Below, one piece after another: positions 1-11,382 of a DNA stretch of 64,000 bases. Source of the stretch: Darksidea phi (taxonomy: Eukaryota > Ascomycota > Dothideomycetes > Pleosporales > Lentitheciaceae); contig JASJFT010000007.1 of assembly GCA_030770425.1 (NCBI GenBank), positions 128,245 through 192,244 on the forward strand. Reading direction: 5' to 3'. The notes beneath the pieces were generated by a model. The model made no database searches. It had not been told where the DNA came from and saw nothing but the letters and a program-made list of their open reading frames with translations. Made by a program: the position numbers and the translations under genes. Each line of letters begins with the position of its first letter. Position 1 is the first letter of the stretch.

Positions 1-280
1 GACGTTGCAGCAAGAGCGCTGGACAGGTCTTTCGTGATAGCGTCCTCGAATTTCGTGACCTCAGCATCAGGTTGAGGATACTGCCCATTCCTAGACCAAT
101 ATTTGTTAGCACTTTGCGAGGTGATGCTTTTGAACCAACGTACCCATAGATCTTCGCAGGTTCAAAGCCGCCACGACCACCGCGGAAGCCACCGCCTCTG
201 CCTCCACGATCACCACCACGGAATCCACCTCCGCCATCCCCTCTGCCGCGCCCACGGCCGCCACGCCCTCGGTCGGTCAT
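1..280 (-). CDS. RGG-rich N-terminus, probable Argonaute (partial, runs off the window)
   Basis: The ATG is at 280 on the minus strand. Exon 1 (280-144) encodes about 40 residues of Arg/Gly/Phe repeats (RGG, GGFRGG). A clear intron follows (143-91, 53 nt): donor GTACGT, branch GCTAAC, acceptor TAG. The frame then continues to the window edge with a segment containing PDAEVTKFEDAI. A glycine/arginine-rich head followed by a PDAxVTKxE segment is what I associate with the N-terminus of fungal Argonaute (QDE-2-like) proteins, which guide RNA silencing in the cytoplasm. The N, PAZ and PIWI domains would lie outside the window, so none of the diagnostic parts is visible. Alternatives are another RGG protein such as Gar1 or fibrillarin; the post-intron segment fits those less well. 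The start and intron are reliable, the family name is inference. Confidence 0.5.
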   Translation of the reverse strand, partial: MTDRGRGGRGRGRGDGGGGFRGGDRGGRGGGFRGGRGGFEPAKIYGYVGSKASPRKVLTNIGLGMGSILNLMLRSRNSRTLSRKTCPALLLQR

Positions 281-1723
281 TGCGCGTCCCGATGAGGAGC
301 CGCTATCAGGTTAAAGTGTGGGATAAAGATAATGATAGACTGAATAAGCTAACAATAGGGGCAGGACAATATTAGCTAGTTGCATATGATCCCTCCAGAA
401 GCAAAGTTGCTTGGACTTGTGAAATAACATGTGCTTGAAAACATGGATACAACGGTAGACACTCCGCCAAAGAAACATGATGGATAGAGACAAAGTCAAT
501 ACCTTGCGATGATAAAGCTGTATCGTACGCAGGCTGACCTGATTGTTTCCTCCTAACCATGTGGATACGACGAGCTTTAACCACAATATGGATGAAGCGA
601 AAGCAGACGCACCGATACGAAACTTCTTGTGGAATGAAAGGACTCGCTTACCAGCAACCGATTTCAACGTCCAAAGAGTACACCAAAATGACCGCCCAAA
701 GGACGGATGCGGGTGCACCTGTTTGAACTCGAAGTATAAAGATGCGTGATAGATAGTATAAACGGCGTGAGAGGCTATGAAGGGCGGGCGAGAAGAAGTG
801 TGAGGTGGGGGGGAAGGCTAGCTCAAGGCTGCCCTAGGCGTGGTGGCGCCAGAAACGCGGGTTCAGGTAATCACGTGAAACGCGAGACAGGGATACGCGT
901 GCAATCTGTCAAGGAGGCAGTGTGCAGTGAAAAGTTTCACCCTTGGATATAATGAGATGTAGTGAGGCAAGAAGGGTAGCACAACAGCAATCGACCAGAG
1001 CTTATCGCTACTATATGTACCTTCCCCCCAGCCTCGCTCTAGCTGAGCCGTCCTGTGCACCGCAATGTGAGTATTGTGGGTCTACTCATAGACACGAACG
1101 TATCAACATGCTCTTGGCCGTGTCCCCTCATTCCGGTGTAACCCTTTCTCACATGGAATTGGATGGCACTGCTTGCCCAGCCGTGTGCATCCGTCATTAC
1201 CGCTTGTGACCGCCAATAGAGAGGGGGCGGGTGGAAAGGTGCATGGCGATCGCAACGAGACTCCGCGATTTTCGGGTGGCATGCATGAGACGAAAATGAG
1301 ACGAAAATGAGGTGGCCAAATGTGGATGTAGTCTGACATTCATGTGCCCATTTTTGCGTACGTACATGCTGCGGTACAACTCAACGAATACCCTGCCCGC
1401 CACTCAGCATGAAGTTGAGCCCTGTGCGAAAAAAACCTACCGGCGAAAACGCTCTCGCGGCGCTGTTGGTGTTCGCAGTGCTGCTTATTCTCACATGGCT
1501 TTCTGTACAATAGCAGATACGTCGGACCTGTGGTCCGTAAACCGAATTCAAATTGTTTAGAAGGAGAGAGGTACAGTGGTAATCTGACCAAACACGCCTT
1601 TACGTAGATATCTGGACATCTGGGGCAAAGTCTTGATCTTGGCAACGCTAGCGCCATTCGGGAAACGACATCTCCGCATCATTTTGCTATGACCCTTTCA
1701 ATCGCGACCACACCACACCTGAC
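281..1723. other. Intergenic region between divergent genes
   Basis: I find no convincing gene here. Open frames on both strands are short, compositionally odd and lack splice logic. It must hold the promoters of the minus-strand RGG protein and the plus-strand uS7m gene. A small tandem duplication (unit GAGACGAAAAT, twice) lies near 1287-1308. Confidence 0.6.
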
Positions 1724-2845
1724 ATGCCTCCACGGTTGAATATCCTCGGCTTTGCACGAGCCATTCCTCTTCGACCGAAGCCACAGACGCAATGGCTACG
1801 ACCCATCGTCCGGATGGCGCCGCAGATTCGCTCACACTCGGGCTCGAAAGATCCCCCAGCCGCGGACCGTTCAAAACAAGAGAATTCGAAGCCTCTTCCT
1901 CACGTCAGCGAGGAAGCCGCGGCGATGGCAAAGATCATGGGCTCAGAAGGTCCAGACCTCAATCAAGGAACACCAGTTGAGGAGGTAGGACACGCTGGCG
2001 TTCGTTGGAAAAGCGAGGGCTGATTGTGTTGTAGGTGGTCAAGGCAGATAAACCGGCGCAAGACAAGCTGCCTAAGGTGATGAAGGACGCGATAAAGACG
2101 CAACCGAACGCGGCGCCTAAGGGCTCGCGCTCTTACTCAACGACCACGACGCCCATTGCTGCGAGCGGCGGGCTAGATCTGGGACTTGTGGACTTCGATT
2201 CACCTACTACAATGCCACAAATACCGGGCCTGAAATTCGAATTGCCAGTGTTGCCTATTCCAAAGGATGCACATGTCAAACACAGGTACGACCCGGTAGT
2301 CGACCAGGTCACCAATCTTCTCATGCGCCACGGCAAAAAAAGTGCTGCGCAACGGGTAAGCATGGCTCTCGCATGCCAGACAGTAGAGCAAGCTAATGGT
2401 GATGAAGGACATGGCCCTCATCCTCCAGCATCTCCGCACGTCTGCCATTCCTAAAATTAATCCAGCCCGACCGCTCCTTGCCGGCGCACCCCCACCATCC
2501 CACCTCCCTCTCAACCCAGTCCTCTACCTCACACTCGCCATAGATTCGGTAGCTCCCCTCCTGCGTATCCGCAGCCAGAAAGGCGCGGCAGGCGGTGGTG
2601 TGGCCCTGCAGCTCCCACTACCACTTGGGCAACGGCAACGACGGCGCACTGCAGTGCAATGGATTCTTTCGGCGGCATCGAGGAAGAAGACCACGGGCAG
2701 CGGCAAGGGCAGCTTTGCACAACGAGTGGCTTCGGAGATCATTGCTGTGGTTGAAGGAAGGAGCGCAGTATGGGAGAGGCGGAATGGCGTACACAAGCTG
2801 GGTGTTTCGGCTCGAGCCAACATTGTGCTGCCGAGGAAGAGATGA
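1724..2845 (+). CDS. Mitochondrial small-subunit ribosomal protein uS7m
   Basis: Three exons (1724-1984, 2035-2355, 2408-2845) are joined by introns of 50 and 52 nt, all in phase 0, giving 339 aa. The N-terminus is rich in Arg and Ser without acids, as expected of a mitochondrial targeting peptide. The S7 fold starts around residue 165 (KHRYDPVVDQVTNLLMRHGK). The rRNA-contacting hairpin region (KGAAGGGVALQLPLPLGQRQ) and the helix with AVQWILSAASRK follow. The protein binds the 3' major domain of small-subunit rRNA and nucleates head assembly of the mitoribosome. The low-complexity insert between presequence and S7 domain (about residues 85-150) is typical of fungal mitochondrial ribosomal proteins. 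Confidence 0.92.
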
Positions 2846-3809
2846 AGGTGACTGTATATGCACTAATGGGCCCTGAAAGGCATGGGGAGGTCGAGTCGGC
2901 TGTATATTAGTGGGGGCAAAAGTTCTGCTCATCGCGTTGCACACTGAACGGGTATCTTTGACTAGTGGCTCCATGTCTTGGTAGCCGTGAGCTTCTGATG
3001 CAGTTACCATGTGACCGGCCAGTCCATCGCACTTGGCGCCGGACTGCTTGTCGACCGCTTGCACGCGATCACGGCGAGTGTTTTACTATTCCACGAACAG
3101 GCAGACTGCGGATAATTGTGCACCCATGCAAGATTGAAGCGGAGCCCAAGATACGATGCTGCACGGCAGATATATGCCGGAGTGGCATGATGACGATGTC
3201 TGCCTCTGCAGAGTCACCAGTGCCAAGGACGCCCAGAGAAGCAGTCGGTTCGGTCTTCCTCCACCGTCGCCGCCTGAGACTCGAGGTACCCACGACGCAT
3301 CGTGTCCTTCGGCGCCGATTGTCCTGACCTGTTCCCACATTGACACCAGCGCCAACACTCTTCCTTATGTCGTCCGCATACACCACCGTCGTTGGGAACA
3401 ACTTGTTCTCCGACAGCGGCTAACGAACACATCGCCCTCTCTTCCGCCCACGCATCAGCTCTCCTTTTCATTTTTACCCCGCCACGAGCATTGCTCCCCA
3501 GCCATCCATCACGCGACAGACCCGCGACAGGCCCGCGACAGACCCGCTTCAATTGGATATCGTGGTTGTCGGACCCTTTCCTTCGCAGTCGCGCCTATGA
3601 TGCTATAGAGCTCCACAAGTCGAGCCAGGTACCGCGCCAACCGTACTACTCCACCACGACAAACGTCACCGTCAAACACGCCTGCATTCACCGCCCACCA
3701 ACTACCCATCTACCTATCTACAGAGGCTTTTGCCCGCTCTACATTCCGCATACGTACAGCCAGCCCGGGTTGCGCCACATAGGACCTCAGATCCCCGACC
3801 GCAGCAGCC
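2846..3809. other. Intergenic region upstream of the universal-stress gene
   Basis: No gene is supported. The pyrimidine-rich stretch before 3810 looks like a 5' leader. An imperfect 11-bp tandem repeat (ACAGACCCGCG type, about three units) sits near 3517-3546. Confidence 0.5.
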
Positions 3810-5896
3810 ATGTCACTGGAATCTGCGCTTGATGAGGAGATGAGGGAGGTGATGGCGCTGCTGGAGGGAAGGCCCACTGCCGCGCGGTCGGCACGCAACG
3901 AGAGCCCTCATATCAGCGCGCGCGCCCAAAGCCCAGTCGCCTCGGTGTCGCCCGTCCGTAGCATGCTCGACATCGGCGGCCCACCCGTGCGCAGCATGCT
4001 CGATGTCGTCTCGTCTCCAAGGAGCAGTAGCCGCGGGCCTGTCCCGTCGTCCCCCCCGCCACCTACCACGCGAGGCCTCGCAAGTCCGACGCGCAACCCC
4101 GAGTCCGCGTACAAATTCGAGATGCTGCCGACTATAGAAGCCCACTCCATGCCGAAGCGAGTCTCGCAGGGTGGCAAGAAGAACAAGCCCCGCGCTATTT
4201 CATCGGTATATGGAGAGCAGTCCGAGCTGCTACCTTCACCGCGTGAGCAAGCTCGGCACGGCTCGTTGAGTGGCTTTCTGAGCAAGCCCAAGCCTGGTAG
4301 TCCTGGGCCCGGGCGATCTCAGTCCCCTGGCGGGCGGAAACTGAACACCAACTCATTGAACCTGATGCCCACACCGAACAAGTATGTGACCGACTCGGGG
4401 CGAGTTATCGATATGACTTCTGCATACCGAAGGCTCTCGGATGCCGCCCTGCTTCGATCCGGCGGTGGCCTGTCAAACCTTCCTAACCGCAAAGGTTCAG
4501 ACCCCTCCAAGGGTGAAGCTCTTGCGCCTGGGGGCGGTGTCCGCTTAGCTATTGACGACTCTGGCGACGATGAGGCTGCCGTTGAATCCAGCGCAGACGA
4601 TGACTCAGACGACACAGATGGTGAGGGCTGGGGCGCGAGGAAGAGGCGGGGTAGGCGGCGTACTCGACAGGATGGTGGCTCAGATAAGCATGGTGCAGAT
4701 GGCAGAGCGCCTAAGAGTCTGCTAGCCGCCGCCGAGGAAGAGCGTAAGAATCCCTATCATTCTGTGAGTTGAGTCGTTGTATTGACAGCTTTGTAGGCAA
4801 AGACATCTCTTCGACATACACAGTGCGGTCATTGCTCGAACCAAGTTTGACTATCACTGATCCAGACGGTACCATGTTATCGGGTGAGAAGATGTCAAGC
4901 AAAAAAACCGGAGTGCATCCACATACAAGTTTTGATCAGGGTGGTTCTGGGGTATCGACTCCTTATAATTCAGACACTGAAGCCGACATGGCCGAGATCA
5001 AGTCTGCGCAGCAGCTGTCATTGAATGTGTCTCCCATACACTCAAGTCCCGAGGCTCACCGTTGTGTCCGACAAATCGTTCGCGGCAACTACAGCAAGTT
5101 CCTCGATGACGCAGAGAAAGGCCTGCGCCGCCAGCGGGTTTACCTTGTGGCGACTGACCTGAGCGAGGAAGCCGCATACGCTTTAGAATGGACTATCGGT
5201 ACTGTCTTGCGAGACGGCGATACTATGCTTGCCGTATACGCAGTCGACGAGGAAACAGGTCTCGGGGGTACAGATACGCCTAGTGGTGGTCCTACGGCCC
5301 AGCAAGAGTCGGATTCGTTGATGCGGACACTATCAAACCACGATGCTCTGTCAGCCGAAGGACCTGGGTCATCACCTTTGTCAAACAGTGTAGCGGCTTC
5401 GGACGCAGATGTAGAAGCGATGGGTAAAGCAGAGAAAGCACGATATGAGGCGGCTGTCGAAGTGTCGAACCGCTGCATCAAGTTGTTGCGAAAGACGCGA
5501 CTCCAGACTCGAGTCGTTGTCGAGGTTTTTCACTGTAAAAGTCCCAAGCACATGATCACGGAAGTGGTGAGTATGAAACGGGTCGAACCTTTTGGCGTGC
5601 TGCTGACAGCTTTTAACAGATTGATTTTCTGGAACCCACTTTGGTCATCCTTGGGTCCAGAGGCCGCAACGCTTTGAAAGGGTACGTTCTTCTCCGTGCA
5701 CCCGACGCATGAATCTAACTTTAACAGTGTCCTACTGGGGTCCTTTAGCAACTATCTTGTTACGAAATCCTCCGTTCCCGTTATGGTTGCAAGGAAACGG
5801 CTTCGGAAACACAGTAAATACAAGCGAAAGAACTTACGGCTGTCCAATGTGATCATGAACCCTAGCGGGCGGCTTGCAAACGCCAAAATCGACTGA
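3810..5896 (+). CDS. Universal stress protein (UspA) domain protein with long disordered N-terminus
   Basis: Exons 3810-4743, 4797-5566, 5620-5681 and 5728-5896 join through introns of 53, 53 and 46 nt to give 644 aa. The first donor is GTAAGA at 4744; using the later GTGAGT at 4764 breaks the frame. Residues 1 to about 400 are Ser/Pro-rich and low-complexity, with a repeated VRSMLD motif and an acidic-to-basic stretch (DDDSDDTDGEG then RKRRGRRR). The Usp fold begins near residue 425 (VYLVATDLSEEAAYALEW) and ends with the ATP-loop region ILGSRGRNALKG plus VLLGSFSNYLV and VPVMVARK. This matches the G-2x-G-9x-G(S/T) nucleotide-binding signature. Fungal proteins of this type are phosphorylated stress-linked proteins; their biochemical role is not settled. 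Confidence 0.88.
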
Positions 5897-6559
5897 ACTA
5901 TTTTGTCGGAAGATTGGTCAGGTCGTCTCGAGGTCGTGCCGCGCTGTGGCTAGAAAGCTGATGTGCAAGTGTGAGGTGCAAGTGGCGAAACAAACAATTT
6001 GGCGATTGTTTGGTTTAGTTTGGAGCTATTTCCACATTTGTGACCGGGTTCGCATCGCTCATTGATCCTGGGCCGTTATTTTTACAGCTCTCTTGCGCCA
6101 TATACCTCAGGTTCATTAGCATCCAAGGCTAAATTTGGCTTTGCTAGATAGCATCAATAACACTAGGTTCACATAATGAAGGAGCATTGTGGTTTTCTTT
6201 TGCCTGTAACATGTTGCTTTATCTTGTAGCCGGGGCAGCTCTAGGCTGAATCAGTAGGGTCGCTATGCGCGAGCGCCACCTTGCTTCATATTCCTTTCGT
6301 GATGTGGCAGCACGACATGGGCACAGCGGCTTTCCCGACATCACTGGACCATCCCCATCATCTGCTATCACGCTACATCGGGTTCGACCGAGCTCTCAGG
6401 CCAGATACCGCCTCAGAAAGTTTTCAGCTGCAGCTCGCCCCCGCGACCCATCTGTCGCGCTGAACAACAATGTAAGTAGCCACTTAGGCTGTTTTGAAGG
6501 CTCGTCACGTCATCCACTGCCTTCTTGTGCTGTCTGTAATGGTCGCTTCTCCAATGTAC
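5897..6559. other. Gap between the Usp gene and the HET relic
   Basis: The first half is the 3' flank of the Usp gene. From about 6265 there are open frames that may be the worn N-terminal part of the HET gene, but no recognisable motif appears before 6560. Confidence 0.4.
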
Positions 6560-8035
6560 TTACCTATGGCGGTCCCAAGTACCAGTCTCCTCTTCGAATG
6601 GGGCACTGCAACTTTTTGGAGGTATTCGAGGATGGGCTAGATACGTCAAATTGCATGCCCGCTTCGTCAGTTCTATCACAAGGGAGAGTCTTCGTCCAGA
6701 CTGGCAACCCTCCCACATAGAGCCCACCATCGACGCCAAAACCCTGCTGGCGGACCTCTGCAGCTTCGTGCCTTCTGTGGCGAAGGACTTCATCACCAAG
6801 CATCCTGCTGAAGCAAATCTACCCTTTAGACTCATCAATGACATCGCTTTTGATGGAGAAGGGGGAAGTTACATAGCTATGAGCTATACGTGGAACAAGC
6901 TGGATCACGACACACCAAGGACGGTGGTGCAGTTCCCTCTTCCGATATATAGGGGCATGTTCTAAGCTGTGCTAGATGTGCAGAGGCAGGGAGAAGGGCT
7001 TTGGTTTGACTAAGTGTGCATTAACCAGGAATGCGAGACCGAGAAGGCGGTAGCTATCGGCGCTATGGATAGTATGTACATGAACGGGCGAACAGTTGTT
7101 GTAGCATTGGACGACATTGCCGCTACGGGTGACGAACTTGTTCCTTGAGCAATACGTTCAGCAGCACGTCTTCCCCGAGTCGCAACCCAACTACCACCTG
7201 AATAGAGGACTCAATCCACCTCTCATGCAACAACACCTACTCTTCAGGCCCTTCACCGAACGAGTTCTGAGCTCTATCTGGTTCGAGCGAGCGTGGTGCA
7301 CACATGAGATGAAGATGGGAAGGAACCATATGTTTCTCGTTCCTTGCAATCCCGACGGAGAGAATGATGGTAGATATTTAGACGCTTCTTGCTCGGAAAG
7401 CGCTACCGCCACCGTCGACCCGCGTTGCGCAGCGCCTCGCGTATCGTCTTGCTCTTCATCTTTCTACCACATCTAGACGCTTCTAATACTGTCGTTCGGT
7501 TCACAGAGACCTTCTTCTGCACTTGCTGGTACTTGCCGATGAAGATGCTACATTTGTGCCCCTACATCGAGTACTCCTTGAGCACTTTAACGGGTAAATC
7601 ACTCAGGGCCGAGCGAGACACGCTCACCATACGCAGTCCCAACACAAAGTACGCTTCGATGCTTGAGCCGGTCTCATGCAGGAATCTTTCAGATGAAGGC
7701 AGGTGGCAACCCACGACAACCGGGAAATTTGAAGCGACTAGGCGCGAATCGAGGTAAGGCTTCTGTTGGACTCAAGATTTCCAGAATGCCGCTGGCACTT
7801 AAACTAGCATCAGTAGTTCAACGGCCTACCGTCGAGGAAGAATATCTTCGACAGCTTTTGCTTATCGGTGTAGCAGCACGCGATCTTATAGCTCTGTGTA
7901 CAACAGGTTCACCACTACAATTACACGATGGCTCGATATCATGGCTTTGCCGACCAACGGCACTTGATCTTCCCCCCATATATCACAAGTTTTCCCCACG
8001 CTTCTCCGAAAATACAAACCCTATCACGCAAAGAT
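6560..8035 (+). pseudogene. Broken HET-domain (heterokaryon incompatibility) gene
   Basis: HET-family blocks are present in order but in different frames. A block with IAMSYTWNKL lies near 6875. A block equivalent to the family's LW(I/F)DxxCINQ motif near 7000 reads LWFD-stop-VCINQ. A block IWFERAWCTHEMKM lies near 7280. A C-terminal block at about 7850-7970 contains LLIGVAARDLIALCTTG and SISWLCRPTALDL. In-frame stops are TAA at 6963-6965 and TAA at 7011-7013; the second replaces a Gln codon expected in the motif. At least two frame changes follow (near 7140 and 7480). HET proteins trigger cell death after fusion of unlike hyphae. The C-terminal part resembles large HET proteins of Dothideomycetes. 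The start is not defined. Confidence 0.65.
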
Positions 8036-8120
8036 AAGACGGAAGGGCAGAGTATGTGCAGCTTGATCTTGTCTGCTTCGACCTACCTCACCGCAATCAA
8101 ACAAATACAAACTTTCCGGC

Positions 8121-10339
8121 TCACGTTAACCAGGCACGTAATGTGCTTTCGCTGCCCAACCTAGCTAAATCCGTATTCACAAACTCAGTAGCTGATAATA
8201 TCGCCGTTGAGCCGTAAATCACTCTTCGCTTTGGACCTGGGCCCGAGGCACCCCCTGCACTAGTCCGCTTCGCCCATTCTTGCAGGTTGCCGTATTCACT
8301 GTCGGCGTATTAGCTTAAGTCACTAAAGCTGTGAGCACAGGCAAGAGCTTACTCCATACTACCGCCCCCAATACTGAAGACAATAGCTTCGGAAAAGGCC
8401 TGGCGACGCTGGCCAAAGGTAGCCTCGATGCCCATCCTAGTACCCTGCTGATTCCGCGCCTGGCTAGCGGGAGGGAGCGTACCCCGCGCGTTTGCCGACC
8501 GCGGATCGAAGTACAGATAATTCTCCGTCTTGCTTATTGCACTTGATGAGGCGTTCGCTGGATCCATCAGCGACTCGGTAATTTTGGTAAGGGTAAGGTC
8601 CTTGTTCGCCGGTAAGAAGTTCTTCACCCCTTGGAGAAGACCATCAAAATTGGCGCCTAGACCAGCCTCCTTGAAGCGGTCCGTGACGCGAGAAGAAAGT
8701 GAACTGAAGCCACCGAAGAGCTGGCTGGCTGGCTGAGCGGGCTGTGTGGGGGCGGAAGATATCATGGCCATTCGTGTGAGCTGCCGCACCGTTTTGACAT
8801 ATTTGATCGGGGTTGTGTCTGCGCCCGCGGCCTCGAGTGCTTGTGTGAAGCTCTCGAGATCTGCTCGACTTATTTCGGCTTCGGTCGTTAGGTACCATTG
8901 CAAGAACAATCTGAGCTTGTCGAGCGGTTCCTTGCCCTTGTCAGCGTCTTTGATGAGCTCTAGTATCTGTGCTTTGCTCTGTTTTGAGAGTTCTTCTTCG
9001 AGCTGGAAGTATTGATCCAGTTTTCGATCTGGAAACTACTTAGTGTGCTGCTCGGCCACTTAGAGCACTGGCTCACCTTTAATTCCCTCCATTAGGGTTT
9101 CAAGAATCTCCATATGCATCGTAATGACAGCTTTCCTTTCCCTCAGCTCGGGAAGTGCAGCCATGGCGCCTTTGAGATGAGCGGCGAACTGGCCACCGTC
9201 TCCCTGGAGGTCATCTATTGATGAGGTGCCAGTTTTCCGCGTCACCTCGTTCGCATCCTCCTGGTATTTGTTCCACTCTTGGGACACGTCCTCGGCTACT
9301 TGCGGAAATGGAAGTGATGCATTTCGCAGCCAGAAGTAGTCGGAGGCTGTGAGGTCGTACGACTGCTTCTTGGTGCCCTTCTCGGGGTTGTTCTTATCGA
9401 TTGGGACGGTCATGGTGATTTTGTTCAAGTGCATCGCCAGCACGTCAACCACGAGCGACTGATAAATCCAGCTGTGGCTCAGCATCGTCGTCAAGTCAAC
9501 ATTTCGATCGACGAGAATGAGAACCGGCCGCGAGACGGTTGTCGACTTCTGATCGCCGGAGAAGAGATTCGTCTTTGAATTCAGAACGTGGTCCCTCAGC
9601 TTCCGATCCAGCTTGGCCGCAACCAGTTCGGCGGCGCCGCCTTTGGCACAGCGAATGATGGGTATTGTGCCCATGGTGACGACGACGGAAAAGAGCCCAG
9701 ACACTATCCGGTCCACGGTTGCATCTAGTTCCGGGTCTGTCGTCTGTGCACTGTTGAGGGTGCCGTATACGCCCTTCATGCCCAGTGAGAACAAGTCCGG
9801 CTCCGAGACGATGAAGTTGAGGTACTGGTCGTAGATTTGCGCGATATGCTCGGCCGTCCCCGACGACACCGTCTGCTGTGCGAAGTCTTCGAGGAGGGGT
9901 CTGGGCACCGAGGAGAGGAAGTTGATATAGGCGGGGGAGTAGAGGTTGCGGGAGAGGTCGCTCGTGATGATGTGGAGGTTGGCCGGCGTCGGCTCGATCA
10001 TGTATATGACGGGGACCTGACCATGTTAGTACAGCAGCTTCCTGGGGGCGCCGAAGGCCACACATCTGGGATCATATGGCGGGTTGTGTTGATGGACAGG
10101 TATATCGTGACCCCCCACGACCGCAAGTCGTTGACGCGCAGCACCGACGAGACCACGTCCCGTGCGAAGTCGTCGAAGACCAGCACCTTCCATATGGGCT
10201 CGCCCGTCTCGGAGAGGATGGGCGTGTTTGCGGGCTGCAGGGCATTGCCGGCGTCGTCGGCGTCGTCGGGCTGGCGGGGGGCATTCAGGTTCAGGATGCG
10301 CTGGATCGAGGCGACTTGACGGTCCCGCAGTGTCGCCAT
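8121..10339 (-). CDS. SLY1: Sec1/Munc18 family protein Sly1 (ER-Golgi fusion)
   Basis: Four exons on the minus strand (10339-10064, 10016-9077, 9028-8353, 8298-8121) join through introns of 47, 48 and 54 nt to give 689 aa; yeast Sly1 is about 666 aa. The head has SIQRILNLN and IWKVLVFDDFARDVVSSVLR, the known Sly1-type start. The middle holds RPVLILVDRNVDLTTMLSHSW and YDLTASDYFWLRNASLPFP. The C-terminus has the glycine patch VFSIGGGSM-DEYGNLQEWA, which spans the last intron, and RRVIYGSTAILSATEFV. Sly1 clamps the syntaxin Sed5 and promotes SNARE assembly in ER-to-Golgi traffic. The last exon had to be recovered by splicing: without it the frame stops right after GGSME. The first donor (GTGTGG) is weak, but the frame and conserved residues agree. 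Confidence 0.93.
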
Positions 10340-10779
10340 GATGAATTACCGCCCGCCCGTGTGCAGATTACCGCATGTGCGCGAGGATATCTCCAAAGGT
10401 TTCACCGCGGCCTGCTCCATGCACGGGTGTCCAAATGTTCACCACCGACGTCTGGAAGTCCGCTTCGGGCCTAGGCTGGCGGGCGCACCGCCAAGCCCTC
10501 CTGCGCTTTTCAGGGCGCGGCCCTCCTTCTCTCCTCCAACTCACCCGCACACACATCACATCACACACTCACTCACACACACCACCCCCTTTCTTCTTCC
10601 CCCCCACCTCCATGCCACTTCTCAGTGACCCTCTGCCCACTAATAAGGGCTTCTGGTTCTAGAGCTAGACTCGCTTTCCATCCGCGCAGGGAGGGCGTCG
10701 TGCGTTTTGAACGGGTGGCGCGTGTGCTGGCGAGCGCAGGGCAGACAGACGGCAGTGACTCTCACCCACTTCTGCTACT
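10340..10779. other. Upstream region of SLY1 with CA/TCACA-rich microsatellite
   Basis: No gene is supported. A run of CACA/TCACA repeats (about 10549-10590) followed by a pyrimidine tract lies upstream of SLY1. Part of this stretch is probably the SLY1 promoter. Confidence 0.5.
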
Positions 10780-10990
10780 AATCCGGCTCCGCCGACACCT
10801 CAGACTTCCACCAAGGGGACTGTCTGGCGCGCGTACGAGGGCCAGGGCAGCTCTCGCAGTCGACATACGACGTGTGCCTGTCTCGGGCGGACGCGGCGGC
10901 GACGTTGTGCTGTGCAGTGGGTGCGAAAGCCGTCCAGTGACGCATCGCCAGTGGCCTCGCCATAAGGCCTCGTGCCGCCTAATAAGTCCA
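10780..10990 (+). pseudogene. Frameshifted MYND-type zinc finger remnant
   Basis: The two halves of a MYND-like finger lie in adjacent frames. The first half (about 10880-10940) reads VCLSRADAAATLCCAVGAKAVQ-like, resembling the CxxC...LCCxxCKxVQ half, with one Cys of each pair altered. It runs into a stop. In the next frame the second half gives HRQWPRHKASC (to 10975), which is the typical MYND ending WPxHKxxC. A frame change near 10930-10945 would join them. MYND fingers bind zinc and mediate protein-protein contacts. No start, stop or partner domain is identifiable, so this may be a decayed gene or a mis-spliced one. Confidence 0.35.
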
Positions 10991-11382
10991 AAAGCTACGA
11001 GATCGTGGACACGAGCGAGCACGCCAGCGGCTACGTCTGCGTCTGCGGCTGCTTCTGCCTCTGCCGTCGGCCGGCATCGTCTTTCGCTGCCGCCTCGCAG
11101 CTCTCTGAGGGATCCCGCGAGGACTCCGGCGACTGGAGACACGGCGCTCCAGCTCCGTTCGGAAGTATTACGGGCCATTTTCTCTGTCGCATTCCCCGAA
11201 TCGGCCTTATACGCCCCTGTAACTCTGCGCCAGGCCTGTTGTCGCCTAGCGCTCCCTGCATTGCCGCATAAATCCCCCGGTGCCGGATTCAGCGTCTGCC
11301 CTGGCACGCGGCGGTCCAGCCAATCAACCGCTGGTCCTCCCCTTAGCGAAAGTCGATCCCTCTCACCTTAGTGTTCCCCGCC
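10991..11382. other. Upstream region of the CCCH/PNUTS-like gene
   Basis: GC-rich and open in several frames by composition. I see no gene I can support; it should contain the 5' leader of the gene starting at 11383. Confidence 0.4.

Noticed and set aside
10762..11307. 181-codon minus-strand frame
   Set aside because: The plus strand here carries MYND-like motifs; the minus frame is GC-driven and shows no known motif.
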